DNA of 64,000 nt from positions 434,001 through 498,000 of the forward strand of contig NZ_FOWV01000005.1 in assembly GCF_900115545.1 (NCBI RefSeq). The letters are read 5' to 3'. Position numbers and translations under genes: made by a program. Shown here piece by piece: positions 35,053 to 44,835 of this stretch (position 1 is the stretch's first letter; every line of letters starts with the position of its first letter). The notes under the pieces were generated by a model. It saw only the letters and a list, made by a program, of their open reading frames with translations, was not told where the DNA came from and did not search any database. This DNA comes from Ralstonia sp. NFACC01 (lineage in GTDB: Bacteria > Pseudomonadota > Gammaproteobacteria > Burkholderiales > Burkholderiaceae).

Positions 35053-35662
35053 AGACAACAATGACGCGCTGAACGAGCGCCACCGCTCGCGCATGCAGCG
35101 CAAGAAGGCCGTGGTGGATGCCAAGATCGCCGCCGCCACCGACGTGCGCGGCGTGCTGCTTGTCAACACCGGTAACGGCAAGGGCAAATCGAGCTCCGGC
35201 TTTGGCATGGTGATCCGCGCCATGGGCCATGACATGCAGGTCGGCGTGGTGCAGTTCATCAAGGGCGCGATCCCGACGGGCGAAGAGCGGTTCCTGCGTC
35301 GTTTCCCAGAACAATGCAGCTTCCACGTGATGGGCGAGGGCTACACATGGGAGACGCAGGATCGCACGCGCGACATTGAAAAGGCGCAAGCTGCCTGGGC
35401 CTGCGCACGCGATCTGCTGAGCGACCCGACCGTCGGCCTGGTGCTGCTGGATGAACTGAACATTGCGCTCAAGTACAACTACCTTGACGTGCAGACCGTG
35501 CTGGCCGATTTGCGCGCGCGCCCGCCAGCGCAGCATGTGGTGATTACCGGGCGCGGTGCGCCCCCTGAGCTGATCGACGCAGCAGATACCGTGACCGACA
35601 TGACGCTCGTCAAGCACGCATTTTCCCAAGGCATCCAGGCGCAGCCAGGAGTCGAACTGTGA
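35042..35662 (+). CDS. cobO: Cob(I)yrinic acid a,c-diamide adenosyltransferase
   Basis: A 206-residue ATP:corrinoid adenosyltransferase of the CobA(Salmonella)/CobO class. It attaches the 5'-deoxyadenosyl group to cobalt. The P-loop-like ATP site is GNGKGKSSSGFG, followed by VGVVQFIKG and VLLDELNIALKY. Two ATGs (35033, 35042) both overlap the btuD end; 35042 gives the typical N-terminus. It is the fourth gene of the btu–cob operon, ending in TGATG overlap with cobT. Confidence 0.94.
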   Translation: MTTEDNNDALNERHRSRMQRKKAVVDAKIAAATDVRGVLLVNTGNGKGKSSSGFGMVIRAMGHDMQVGVVQFIKGAIPTGEERFLRRFPEQCSFHVMGEGYTWETQDRTRDIEKAQAAWACARDLLSDPTVGLVLLDELNIALKYNYLDVQTVLADLRARPPAQHVVITGRGAPPELIDAADTVTDMTLVKHAFSQGIQAQPGVEL

Positions 35663-36720
35663 TGAATCAAGCCGTACACATTCCGCCATTTGATGACGCG
35701 CTGCGCGTGCGCCTGCAGGCCGCCGTCGACAGCAAGACCAAGCCGCTCGGCGCACTGGGCCGGCTTGAATCGCTGGCCGTGCAGATCGGCCTGATCCAGA
35801 ACACCGACACCCCGCAGCTGACGCGCCCCGCAATGGTGGTCTTTGCTGCAGACCACGGCATCGCCCACGCTGGCGTGAGTGCATACCCGCAAGCGGTGAC
35901 GGCGCAGATGGTGCTCAACTTCATCGCGGGTGGCGCGGCTGTCAATGTGTTCTGCCGCCAGCATGGGTTTGCATTGGAGGTGGTGAACGCCGGTGTTGCC
36001 GCACCATTGTGGACAGCGGATACGCCGGGCCTGTTCGATGCACCTGTCGGGCCCGGCACGCGCAACTTTGCCGACGAGGGTGCTGCGCAAGCCGCCATGA
36101 CCGCCGACGAGCGTGACCGCGCCATGGCACTCGGCGCGCAGCGGGTGGCGCACCATGCAGCACTCGGCACCAACGTCATCGCACTGGGCGAAATGGGCAT
36201 CGCCAACACGGCGTCTGCCGCATGCCTGATGGCGCGGTTATGCGATTTGCCGGTTGCGCAATGCGTTGGCCGCGGCACGGGGCTCGACGATGACGGCCTC
36301 GCCCACAAGCGTGCTGTGCTGGAGGCGGCGATGGCCAAGCATGCTGACGTCCGTGAGCCGCTGGACGTGCTTGCATGCTTTGGTGGCTTTGAGGTCGCGG
36401 CGATGGTGGGTGCGATGCTTGAGGCTGCGCAGCGGCGCATGGTCATCCTCGTCGATGGGTTTATCGCGACGGCCGCTGTGCTGGTAGCGGCTCAGGTGGC
36501 GCCCGACGTGCTGCGCTATTGCGTGTTCGGGCATGTGTCGGACGAGCGCGGTCATCGTGCGCTGCTGGAGGTGCTCGATGCGCGGCCATTGCTGTCGCTG
36601 TCATTGCGGCTGGGCGAGGGCAGCGGTGCGGTACTGGCCTATCCGGTGGTCGTGTCGGCCGTGGCGTTCCTGCGCGAGATGGCGACCTTCGCCAGCGCAG
36701 GCGTGAGCGAGCGCGCATAG
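35662..36720 (+). CDS. cobT: Nicotinate-nucleotide–dimethylbenzimidazole phosphoribosyltransferase
   Basis: A 352-residue enzyme that makes alpha-ribazole phosphate from the lower-ligand base and nicotinate mononucleotide. The conserved KPLGALGRLE, AADHGIAHAGVSAYP and the C-terminal GEGSGAVLAYP, bearing the catalytic Glu, are intact. The ATG at 35662 shares one base with the cobO stop; a GTG just before it is not preferred. It ends 2 bases before cobS. Confidence 0.95.
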   Translation: MNQAVHIPPFDDALRVRLQAAVDSKTKPLGALGRLESLAVQIGLIQNTDTPQLTRPAMVVFAADHGIAHAGVSAYPQAVTAQMVLNFIAGGAAVNVFCRQHGFALEVVNAGVAAPLWTADTPGLFDAPVGPGTRNFADEGAAQAAMTADERDRAMALGAQRVAHHAALGTNVIALGEMGIANTASAACLMARLCDLPVAQCVGRGTGLDDDGLAHKRAVLEAAMAKHADVREPLDVLACFGGFEVAAMVGAMLEAAQRRMVILVDGFIATAAVLVAAQVAPDVLRYCVFGHVSDERGHRALLEVLDARPLLSLSLRLGEGSGAVLAYPVVVSAVAFLREMATFASAGVSERA

Positions 36721-36722
36721 CC

Positions 36723-37493
36723 ATGAACGCCTTGCGTGAACATTGGCAAGCGCTGTGGACAGCGGTCGGGTACTTCACCCGCATCCCCGTCCCGGCGTCG
36801 GTCGGTTTCTCGCAGGCGGGGCTGAATCGTGCGGCGCGCTACTTTCCGCTGACTGGCTGGTTGGTGGGCGCCGTGGCAGCAGCGGTGTATTGGCTCGTGT
36901 CGCGCACGGTGCCCGCGCCAGGTGTGGCGGTGGCCATGTCGATGGTGGCTACGCTGTTGCTGACCGGTGCGTTTCATGAGGACGGTCTTGCCGATTGCGC
37001 CGATGGCTTTGGCGGGGGCTACACGCCTGAAGACCGGCTGCGCATCATGCACGATTCGCGCATCGGCGCGTTCGGGGCGATTTCCGTGTGCATGGCGCTG
37101 CTGCTGAAGTGGCAATTGCTGAGCGCGATGGCGCCGCATGGCATCGCCATCCTTGTGGCAATGGTGAGCGCGCATGCTGCAAGCCGCGCGGCGGCCGTCA
37201 GCTACCTGCTCACCCACGACTACGTGCGCGCTGAAGGCAAAGCCAAGCCAGTGGCGCAACGCATGCGATGGAGCGATGCGTTGTGGGCCGGCGTGTTCGG
37301 CATCGCCCCTCTTCTATGGTTCGGGCCGATGTGCACGGCGCTCGTTGTCGTCGGGTTGATCGTTGCGCGCTGGCTGCTGGGTCGATACTTCGTGCGTCGC
37401 ATCGGCGGCATCACGGGTGATTGTCTTGGGATGGCGCAGCAGATGTTCGAGCTGCTGATTCTGTGGGGGTTGCTGGCATGGATGTCATCCTGA
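36723..37493 (+). CDS. cobS: Adenosylcobinamide-GDP ribazoletransferase (cobalamin synthase)
   Basis: A 256-residue polytopic inner-membrane protein (CobS; CobV in Pseudomonas naming) joining AdoCbi-GDP to alpha-ribazole (phosphate). The conserved N-terminal FTRIPVP, GAFHEDGLADCADGFGGG and MHDSRIGAFG are present, then hydrophobic helices and the C-terminal GGITGDCLG. It starts 2 bases after cobT and overlaps cobC by 16 bases. Confidence 0.94.
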   Translation: MNALREHWQALWTAVGYFTRIPVPASVGFSQAGLNRAARYFPLTGWLVGAVAAAVYWLVSRTVPAPGVAVAMSMVATLLLTGAFHEDGLADCADGFGGGYTPEDRLRIMHDSRIGAFGAISVCMALLLKWQLLSAMAPHGIAILVAMVSAHAASRAAAVSYLLTHDYVRAEGKAKPVAQRMRWSDALWAGVFGIAPLLWFGPMCTALVVVGLIVARWLLGRYFVRRIGGITGDCLGMAQQMFELLILWGLLAWMSS

Positions 37494-38056
37494 TCCGCCA
37501 CGCGCGGCCCGCCATGACGGCGGGTCTCTGTTATGGCCGTACCGATCTGGAGCTGGCTTCGCCGATGGACCCCGAGCCTTCGGCCATCGTGGAGAAACTC
37601 AGCGCCCACCCGCCGCATCGCCTGCTGGCGAGTCCATTGCAACGCAGCCGCCTGACAGCCGAAGCCTTAGCGCAAATGGCTCAACTTCCCCCGATCGAGA
37701 TCGATGCGCAATTGATGGAACTCGATTTTGGCGCCTGGGAAGGCTGCCAGTGGGAGGACATCCCGCGCGCGGAAATAGACCAGTGGGCGCGCGATCTTGT
37801 GCACGGCAATCCGCATGGCGGGGAATCTGCAGCAGATTTGCTGGCGCGCGTGACGACCTGGGCCGAGGCGACGAGCGCGACGCCCGCGTCTTGCGTGTGG
37901 GCGGTGACGCATGCCGGCTGCATGCGCGCCCTGGCGGCGCACTGGTTGCAGCGGCCATTGGCCGAGACGCTGCAATGGCCGCTGCAATGGGGGGCCGCCT
38001 GCGGCTTTCGTGTGCAGCCCGACGCGTTGCCGGTGTTGCTGTTCTGGAACCGTTGA
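37478..38056 (+). CDS. cobC: Alpha-ribazole phosphatase (histidine phosphatase)
   Basis: A 192-residue phosphoglycerate-mutase-fold phosphatase. The catalytic RHARP motif is at residues 7–11 (RHG-type with Ala), with ASPLQRSRLTAEAL and the Glu in LDFGAWEG; the second His is in VTHAG. In context it dephosphorylates alpha-ribazole 5'-phosphate or the cobalamin phosphate. It overlaps cobS by 16 bases. The stop lies 14 bases from the converging btuF stop, with no terminator visible between. Confidence 0.9.
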   Translation: MDVILIRHARPAMTAGLCYGRTDLELASPMDPEPSAIVEKLSAHPPHRLLASPLQRSRLTAEALAQMAQLPPIEIDAQLMELDFGAWEGCQWEDIPRAEIDQWARDLVHGNPHGGESAADLLARVTTWAEATSATPASCVWAVTHAGCMRALAAHWLQRPLAETLQWPLQWGAACGFRVQPDALPVLLFWNR

Positions 38057-38069
38057 CCGGCGACGCGAT

Positions 38070-39026
38070 TCAGCGACCCAACCCGTTGGTGGTTTGTGAC
38101 CCCAGGCGCCGCATACGCGCTTGCTCCAAGTCTTCGCACAACAGCGTTGCGGCTTCCACCAGGCGCGGTCCAAAGCGGTTGATCAGGTCGCCATTGATGC
38201 TGAAGAGGTTGCCGCGCTGCACGGCCTGCAATTGCGGCCAGCGCTTCCACGCGTCGAGCGTATCGATCGGGCGGCTGCCTTGCGTGGCCCCCATGCTGGC
38301 GGACAGCAGCACTTCGGGGTTGGCTGCGAGCACGGCCTCGGGTGAGACGGTCGGCACCAGCAAGGGCTCGCCGGCAAACACATTGCGGCCGCCGCAAAGC
38401 GCCAGCATGTCAGAGAAGATGTGCTGCCCGTTGAGCGTCATCAGCGGCTGTTCCCATACCTGATAGAACACCGAAACCGGCGGGCGGCTGGCGTAGCGCT
38501 GGCGCAGCGTATCGGCGCGTTGGCGGAATTGCTGGGCCGCGTCGTGCGCGCTGGCACGGGTGTCGAGCAGCGTCCCGAGTGCCTCGATCGAGCGCGGGAT
38601 ATCGCTCATGCGATGCGGCTCGGAGAAGAACAGCGGAATGCCCAGAGCGCGCAGCCGGTCGATCTGCTTCTGCGCGTTGCCGTGGCGCCAGACCACCACC
38701 AGATCGGGCTTGAGGGCGGCGATACGCTCCAGATCGAGCGAGCGGTTATCGCCCACGTGAGGAATGTCGCGTGCGGGTGGCGGGTAGTCGCTGTAAGCCA
38801 CGGTGCCGACGATGCGTGCACCGCCGCCGGCTGCGAACAGCAGCTCGGTCGCATGCGGCGCGAGGCTGACGATGCGTTGCGCGGGGCGCTGCAGCGTAAC
38901 GGTGGCGCCGCTATCGTCCGTGACGGAAATGGTGGCAAATGCCGGTGCGGCTGCGATCGTGAGCGCAAGTGCGAAGAGGCCGCGTGCGCACAGGCGACGG
39001 GCGAGACAAGAGAGACGAACGGGCAT
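38070..39026 (-). CDS. btuF: Cobalamin periplasmic binding protein
   Basis: A 318-residue TroA/FhuD-fold binding protein. The signal peptide has a basic start and a hydrophobic core from LFALALTIAAAPAFA, with cleavage near residue 32. The mature domain has IVSLAPHATELLFAAGGG and VVWRHGNAQKQIDRL, typical of BtuF. It delivers B12 to BtuCD. It is last in the minus-strand operon cobU–cbiB–cobD–btuF, separated from cobD by a 15-base gap, and converges on cobC. Confidence 0.9.
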   Translation of the reverse strand: MPVRLSCLARRLCARGLFALALTIAAAPAFATISVTDDSGATVTLQRPAQRIVSLAPHATELLFAAGGGARIVGTVAYSDYPPPARDIPHVGDNRSLDLERIAALKPDLVVVWRHGNAQKQIDRLRALGIPLFFSEPHRMSDIPRSIEALGTLLDTRASAHDAAQQFRQRADTLRQRYASRPPVSVFYQVWEQPLMTLNGQHIFSDMLALCGGRNVFAGEPLLVPTVSPEAVLAANPEVLLSASMGATQGSRPIDTLDAWKRWPQLQAVQRGNLFSINGDLINRFGPRLVEAATLLCEDLEQARMRRLGSQTTNGLGR

Positions 39027-39041
39027 CGGGGGGAGGGCAGG

Positions 39042-40049
39042 TCAAGCGGAGTGCGACAGCGATGCTAGCGCATCGGCAAGACGTTGCCATCCGGTTTCAT
39101 CCGGGGGCAGGCCGAAGCGCAAGCCGCTGATGGGCGCATCGAACAGGCGGGTCCAGATGCCGAGGCGCGCTAGGCCTGCATGCAGCGCCCGCGCATGTGG
39201 GCCGTGTGCCCAGGCAAACAGCGGTGTGGCGGCATTTGGCAGGCCGTGGCGATCCAACAACGCTGAGAGCCGCGCCCCCGCATGCAGCAGTTGCGCGCGC
39301 GTTGAAACTTGCCAGGCGGTATCGGCCAGCGCCGCACGCACCACGGCACGGGCCGGACCGTTGACTGTCCAGTGCCCCAGCGACTCGCGCAGGGCAGACA
39401 GCAGCTCCGGCGCCGCCAGTGTGAAGCCGATGCGGGCGCCTGCCAGTCCGTAGAACTTTCCGATCGAGCGCAGCACCACAAGCCCCGGCACGCCAGCCAG
39501 TGGCGCCAATGTGGGGCCATCGTCGAACGCCTCAATAAAGGCCTCGTCCACGATCAACGTGCCACCGCGCGCGTGCAGGCGCGTGTGCCAATCGCACAGG
39601 GTTTCTGCCGGCAGCACGCGCGCGGTTGGGTTGTTCGGGTTGACGACAACCAAGTGCTGCACGTCGTTTGGCAGGTCGCCGAGGAAGGTGGCTTCGGGCA
39701 GTGGCACGACGTCGTGACCGGCACGCGCAAAGGCAGGTGCGTATTCGCTGTAGCCGATCTGCGCGATGCCGGCTCGTCCACGCGGCAGCAGTGTCGGCAG
39801 CGTGCGGATCGCCGCTTGCGATCCTGCAACCGCCAGCACGGCGCGCGTGTCGGTCACGCCGTAGTGCGCGGCGGCCTGTGCTTCGAGGCCATCGTCTTCA
39901 GGCAGGCGCAACCACGCATCAGGTGGAATCGGCGGAATCGGATAGCCGTGCGGGTTGATGCCCGTGGACAGGTCAAGCCAGCCGCCGGCAGGCTCTCCGT
40001 ACAGCGCGCGTGCGGCCGCGAGATTGCCGCCGTGGACGATGGCGTTCAC
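39042..40049 (-). CDS. cobD: L-threonine-O-3-phosphate decarboxylase-type aminotransferase (PLP)
   Basis: A 335-residue fold-type I PLP enzyme related to histidinol-phosphate aminotransferase (CobD in Salmonella naming, CobC in Pseudomonas naming). It makes the aminopropanol phosphate linker of the nucleotide loop. The PLP-binding region shows NPNNPTARVL, VDEAFIEAF and the Schiff-base Lys in SIGKFYGLAGARIG. The start is a GTG at 40049 in GTGA overlap with the cbiB stop; upstream sequence in the frame belongs to cbiB. Confidence 0.88.
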   Translation of the reverse strand: MNAIVHGGNLAAARALYGEPAGGWLDLSTGINPHGYPIPPIPPDAWLRLPEDDGLEAQAAAHYGVTDTRAVLAVAGSQAAIRTLPTLLPRGRAGIAQIGYSEYAPAFARAGHDVVPLPEATFLGDLPNDVQHLVVVNPNNPTARVLPAETLCDWHTRLHARGGTLIVDEAFIEAFDDGPTLAPLAGVPGLVVLRSIGKFYGLAGARIGFTLAAPELLSALRESLGHWTVNGPARAVVRAALADTAWQVSTRAQLLHAGARLSALLDRHGLPNAATPLFAWAHGPHARALHAGLARLGIWTRLFDAPISGLRFGLPPDETGWQRLADALASLSHSA

Positions 40050-41026
40050 GAGAGGCCCCACGCCAACGCCGCGATCAGGCCCAGTACGCCGAGCCACAAC
40101 CACAACGTGCGCGACACGAGCGTCAACGCCCGCGCGATATCTGCTGCGGTCGCCGCCTTGCCAGTGCCGAGCGACGGGCGGGCTTCTTCCACACCTTCGT
40201 AGCATGCGGCGCCGCCGAGCTGAACGCGCAGGCTGCCCGCGCCCGCGGCCATCACCGGACCGGCGTTGGGGCTCGACCATTGCGGAGCCTGCGTGCGCCA
40301 GCAGCGCAGCGCATCGGCGGTGTGGCCAAGCAGCGCGTAGCTGATTGCCGTGAGGCGGGCGGGAATCCAGTTGAGCACGTCGTCGATGCGCGCGGCCGCC
40401 CAGCCAAAGCCGGTAAAGCGCGCATTGCGGTAGCCCCACATTGCATCGAGTGTATTGGCCAGCCGATACAGCACCACGCCCGGCGCGCCCGCCACCACAA
40501 GCCAGAACAGCGGCGCGAAGACGGCATCGCTGCCGTTTTCCAACGCGGATTCCACCGCGGCGCGGGCGATGGGCTCATCCGTGGCTTGTTTGAGGTCACG
40601 CGAGACGATGCGCGAGGCGAGGGTGCGTGCGCGGGGCAGATCCGCATCGCGTAGCGCAAGCGCGATCGGCGCGATGTGGTCATGCAGACTGCGCGCTCCG
40701 ATGGCGAAATAGAGCGCGATGGCATCAAGTGCTGCCACCAGCCAAGGCGACACATCGCGCGCCATGCCGGCGAGCCATCCCGCAAGCAGCGCGAACGGCA
40801 GCACGGCGCCCGCCCATGCAACGAGACCGACGACGCGTGACCACGCCAACGCAGCCGGTGTGTGGTTCATGCAGCGCTCAATCGCTTTGGCGATGCGTCC
40901 GAAGCCAACGAGTGGATGCCAGCGCGGCACCTCGCCGAAGAGCTGATCGAGCAGCACGCCCGCGAGCGCGGCCAGCGTCACGAGCGGCCACCCGAGATCG
41001 AATACGCCGCCCGGCGACACGCTCAC
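40046..41026 (-). CDS. cbiB: Adenosylcobinamide-phosphate synthase
   Basis: A 326-residue polytopic membrane enzyme (CbiB; CobD in Pseudomonas naming) that attaches the aminopropanol arm to adenosylcobyric acid. It has LLDQLFGEVPRWHPLVGFGR near the N-terminus and the IVSRDLKQATDEPIARAAVE and ENGSDAVFAPLFW segments. It starts with GTG in GTGA overlap with cobU and ends in the same kind of overlap with cobD. Confidence 0.93.
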   Translation of the reverse strand: MSVSPGGVFDLGWPLVTLAALAGVLLDQLFGEVPRWHPLVGFGRIAKAIERCMNHTPAALAWSRVVGLVAWAGAVLPFALLAGWLAGMARDVSPWLVAALDAIALYFAIGARSLHDHIAPIALALRDADLPRARTLASRIVSRDLKQATDEPIARAAVESALENGSDAVFAPLFWLVVAGAPGVVLYRLANTLDAMWGYRNARFTGFGWAAARIDDVLNWIPARLTAISYALLGHTADALRCWRTQAPQWSSPNAGPVMAAGAGSLRVQLGGAACYEGVEEARPSLGTGKAATAADIARALTLVSRTLWLWLGVLGLIAALAWGLS

Positions 41027-41598
41027 GTGGCAGCGCCGATCGCCGGCCCTTTCACCACCATCGGAATACCGGCCACCAGTAGGTGCACGTTGTCGGCCAG
41101 CGCGGCTAGACGTTGGTTCAGCCGGCCCAGTTCATCCACGTAGAAACGCGTGACGGCGCCCATCGGCACCACGCCCAGGCCGATCTCGTTGCTCACGAGG
41201 ATGACCTCGCCGGGCAGCAACGGCAGCGCGGTGAGTAGCGCATCAATCTCCGCTGTCCAGGCTTCGGGGGGCGTGACGAGGCCTGTCTCGGGGTATTCAT
41301 GGTGCTCTGAGAAGAGCAGATTGTTGAGCCACAGCGTCATGCAATCGACCAGCACGCAGCCACCGTGCTGCGCGTGCGTGTAGAGGGCTTCGGCCAGGCG
41401 CACGGGCTCTTCGGCCAGCCCCCAATTGGCCGGGCGCCGCGCGCGGTGGAGGGCCACGCGCAATTGCATCTCTTCGTCGCCCTCGCCGGCGGTGGCGACG
41501 TACGTGACCGGCCCCGCGCATTGCAGTGCGAGCTGTTCGGCGTGGTGGCTTTTGCCCGAGCGGGCACCACCGAGGACGAGAGTGAGGTGGCGTGGCAT
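41023..41598 (-). CDS. cobU: Bifunctional adenosylcobinamide kinase / guanylyltransferase
   Basis: A 191-residue enzyme (CobU; CobP) that phosphorylates adenosylcobinamide and activates it with GTP. The P-loop is GGARSGKSHHAE near the N-terminus. The guanylylation His lies in the TAGEGDEEMQLRVALHRARR region, and VSNEIGLGVVPM is the family C-terminal motif. It leads the minus-strand B12 operon, diverging from cobQ across a 61-base spacer. That spacer is too short for a second riboswitch. Confidence 0.94.
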   Translation of the reverse strand: MPRHLTLVLGGARSGKSHHAEQLALQCAGPVTYVATAGEGDEEMQLRVALHRARRPANWGLAEEPVRLAEALYTHAQHGGCVLVDCMTLWLNNLLFSEHHEYPETGLVTPPEAWTAEIDALLTALPLLPGEVILVSNEIGLGVVPMGAVTRFYVDELGRLNQRLAALADNVHLLVAGIPMVVKGPAIGAAT

Positions 41599-41659
41599 TC
41601 CAGCATTTTAGCGGGGGCGCGGGGGTCAGGCGCAACAAGGTGGGTGCGATAATCCGCGC

Positions 41660-43156
41660 ATGTCGAAAGCTCCATTTCCTGTGCCGCCGGGCTCGCTTCG
41701 GGGCACGCTGATGATCCAGGGCACCACGTCCGATGCTGGCAAGAGCACGCTGGTCGCCGGTCTGTGCCGCGTCGCGCATCGAGCCGGTGTGCGGGTGGCG
41801 CCATTCAAGCCGCAGAACATGGCGCTCAACAGCGCCGTCACCGCCGACGGCGGCGAGATCGGCCGCGCCCAGGCGTTGCAGGCGCAGGCGGCGGGCGTCG
41901 CCCCCACGGTCGACATGAACCCCGTGCTGCTCAAGCCCAACAGCGACACCGGCGCGCAGATCATCATCCACGGGCAGCCGCGCTTTGACCTTGATGCCCG
42001 CGCGTATCACGACTACAAGCCCACCGCCATGGCCGCCGTGCTCGAATCGCACACGCGGCTGCGCGCGCAGTACGACCTCGTGCTCGTGGAGGGCGCCGGC
42101 AGCCCGGCGGAGGTCAACCTGCGCGACCGCGATATCGCCAATATGGGCTTTGCCGAAGCCGTCGATTGCCCCGTCGTGCTCGTTGCCGACATCGATCGCG
42201 GTGGCGTGTTCGCGCACCTTGTCGGCACGCTGGCCTGCCTGTCCGACAGCGAACGCGCGCGCGTGGGCGGCTTCATCATCAACCGGTTTCGCGGCGATAT
42301 TTCACTGCTCACGCCCGGGCTCGACTGGCTGACCGCGCAGACGGGCAAGCCGGTGTTGGGTGTGCTGCCGTATCTGCACGGTCTGCACCTCGACGCGGAA
42401 GACGCGGTGCAGACCGTGCAGCGCGCAGCCTCAGCCGATGCGCTGCGCGTCGTCATTCCGGTGTTGCCGCGTGTGTCCAACCACACCGATTTCGACGCGC
42501 TGCGCGCGCACCCGCAGGTGGACGTTCGACTGGTCGGCCCCGGTCAGCCAATTCCGCCCGCAGACCTCATCATCCTGCCCGGCAGCAAGAGCGTGCAGGC
42601 CGATCTTGCCTGGCTGCGTGCCAACGGTTGGGAAGCGGCCATCGCGCGGCATCTGCGCTATGGCGGCAAGCTGATCGGCATCTGCGGCGGCATGCAGATG
42701 CTGGGGCGGCGCTTGCATGATCCGCACGGGCTGGAAGGCGCAGCAGGCAGCGTCGAGGGTTTCGGCTATCTCGATTTCGAGACGACGCTGGAGGCTGCCA
42801 AGCAGTTGCGTCAGGTGCGCGGCATCCTGACGGAAAGCGGTGCGACCATCGCCGGCTACGAAATCCACATGGGCGTGACCAAGGGGGCGGCCCTCGCACG
42901 CCCCGCCGTGCAACTCGACGATGGCCGCGCAGATGGTGCGGTCTCCGCAGACGGGCAAATCCTCGCGACTTACCTGCACGGCTTGTTCGATGCGCCCGAG
43001 GCGTGCCGAGCGTTGCTTGCCTGGGCCGGTGTGCGCGATGCGCAGGCGCAGGACTACGCCGCGTTGCGTGAGGCATCGCTCGAACGTCTTGCTGACACGT
43101 GCGAAGCGCATCTGGACCTTGCTACGCTCTTCCGAACGCTGGCACGTGCAGGCTGA
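41660..43156 (+). CDS. cobQ: Cobyric acid synthase
   Basis: A 498-residue glutamine amidotransferase forming four side-chain amides on adenosylcobyrinic diamide. The N-terminal ATPase domain has [14 protein letters not shown] and [13 protein letters not shown]. The C-terminal class I amidotransferase-like domain carries the Cys in [11 protein letters not shown] and the His in YEIHMG. It diverges from cobU. Whether it is reached by amidated precursors made elsewhere or by an incomplete de novo path cannot be told from this window. Confidence 0.95.
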   Translation: MSKAPFPVPPGSLRGTLMIQGTTSDAGKSTLVAGLCRVAHRAGVRVAPFKPQNMALNSAVTADGGEIGRAQALQAQAAGVAPTVDMNPVLLKPNSDTGAQIIIHGQPRFDLDARAYHDYKPTAMAAVLESHTRLRAQYDLVLVEGAGSPAEVNLRDRDIANMGFAEAVDCPVVLVADIDRGGVFAHLVGTLACLSDSERARVGGFIINRFRGDISLLTPGLDWLTAQTGKPVLGVLPYLHGLHLDAEDAVQTVQRAASADALRVVIPVLPRVSNHTDFDALRAHPQVDVRLVGPGQPIPPADLIILPGSKSVQADLAWLRANGWEAAIARHLRYGGKLIGICGGMQMLGRRLHDPHGLEGAAGSVEGFGYLDFETTLEAAKQLRQVRGILTESGATIAGYEIHMGVTKGAALARPAVQLDDGRADGAVSADGQILATYLHGLFDAPEACRALLAWAGVRDAQAQDYAALREASLERLADTCEAHLDLATLFRTLARAG

Positions 43157-43231
43157 GCCATAATTATTGGATGGACAGATCCGCTGGGTGACTAACTCGG
43201 CACATGATTCGACGAGCGCAAGGAGGCGGGC

Positions 43232-43897
43232 ATGCCGGTGGCCGTTGTAGCGAACCCGAAGGGCGGAGTGGGCAAAAGCACGCTGGCCACCAATCTGGCC
43301 GGCTACTTTGCGGCGCGGGATCACGCCGTGATGCTGGGCGACACCGATCGCCAGCAGTCCTCACGCGAGTGGCTGGCCCTGCGCCCGGAAACCGCCAAGC
43401 CCATTCGCACGTGGGAAATCAACGCTGATCATATCGCCAAGCCGCCCAAGGGTACGACGCACGTAGTGCTCGATACGCCGGCGGGCCTCCACGGCTGGCG
43501 GCTGGGGGATCTTGTGAAGATGTCCGGCTACGTGATCGTGCCGCTGCAGCCTTCCATGTTCGACATCCTTGCCACGCAGACCTTCCTGCGCAAACTGGCC
43601 GATGAAAAGCCTGTGCGTCATGGCGAGGTCAAGCTGGGCGTGGTCGGCATGCGCGTCGATATGCGCACGCGTGCCGCTGAACAGCTCCAGCGTTTCGTGC
43701 AGGGGCTGGAGGTGCCAATCCTGGGTTATCTGCGCGATACGCAGAATTACGTGCAACTCGCCGCGCACGGCTTGACGCTGTGGGACGTGGCGCCCTCGCG
43801 GGTGGCCAAGGACGTGGAGCAGTGGAGCGGCATTCTCGACTGGCTGGGGGAGTCGCCTACGCAGGCGAGCGTCACCGACACGTCGGCGGCGGCATGA
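43232..43897 (+). CDS. Orphan ParA/MinD-family ATPase
   Basis: A 221-residue P-loop ATPase of the ParA/SIMIBI class. The deviant Walker A motif PKGGVGKST is near residues 9–17, followed by GDTDRQQSSREW (switch region) and VVLDTPAGL. It lacks an N-terminal DNA-binding extension, so it resembles the small ParA/MinD-like partition ATPases. No parB, centromere-like repeats or min genes are adjacent. It follows cobQ by 75 bases on the same strand and ends at a terminator. A role in positioning a cell structure is possible, but only inferred from the fold. Confidence 0.88.
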   Translation: MPVAVVANPKGGVGKSTLATNLAGYFAARDHAVMLGDTDRQQSSREWLALRPETAKPIRTWEINADHIAKPPKGTTHVVLDTPAGLHGWRLGDLVKMSGYVIVPLQPSMFDILATQTFLRKLADEKPVRHGEVKLGVVGMRVDMRTRAAEQLQRFVQGLEVPILGYLRDTQNYVQLAAHGLTLWDVAPSRVAKDVEQWSGILDWLGESPTQASVTDTSAAA

Positions 43898-43925
43898 AAA
43901 AAGCCCGGCAGTGCCGGGCTTTTTC
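43896..43925. terminator. Bidirectional intrinsic terminator between the ParA gene and panC
   Basis: Stem AGCCCGG / CCGGGCT with loop CAGTG, A-run before and T-run after. It closes both converging transcripts and overlaps the final codons of the ParA gene. Confidence 0.88.
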
Positions 43926-43945
43926 GTGGGACGAGGCTGCGTCGC

Positions 43946-44821
<876 letters not shown>

Positions 44822-44835
44822 TCAGATCGGACGAT

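Noticed and set aside
41599-41659. A second cobalamin riboswitch between cobU and cobQ
   Set aside because: The spacer is only 61 bases; the class needs about 200, and no B12 box is present.
43232-43897. Chromosomal parAB partition locus
   Set aside because: No parB or parS-like repeats are adjacent, and the gene is flanked by cobQ and panC rather than by rnpA/gidA-type origin genes.
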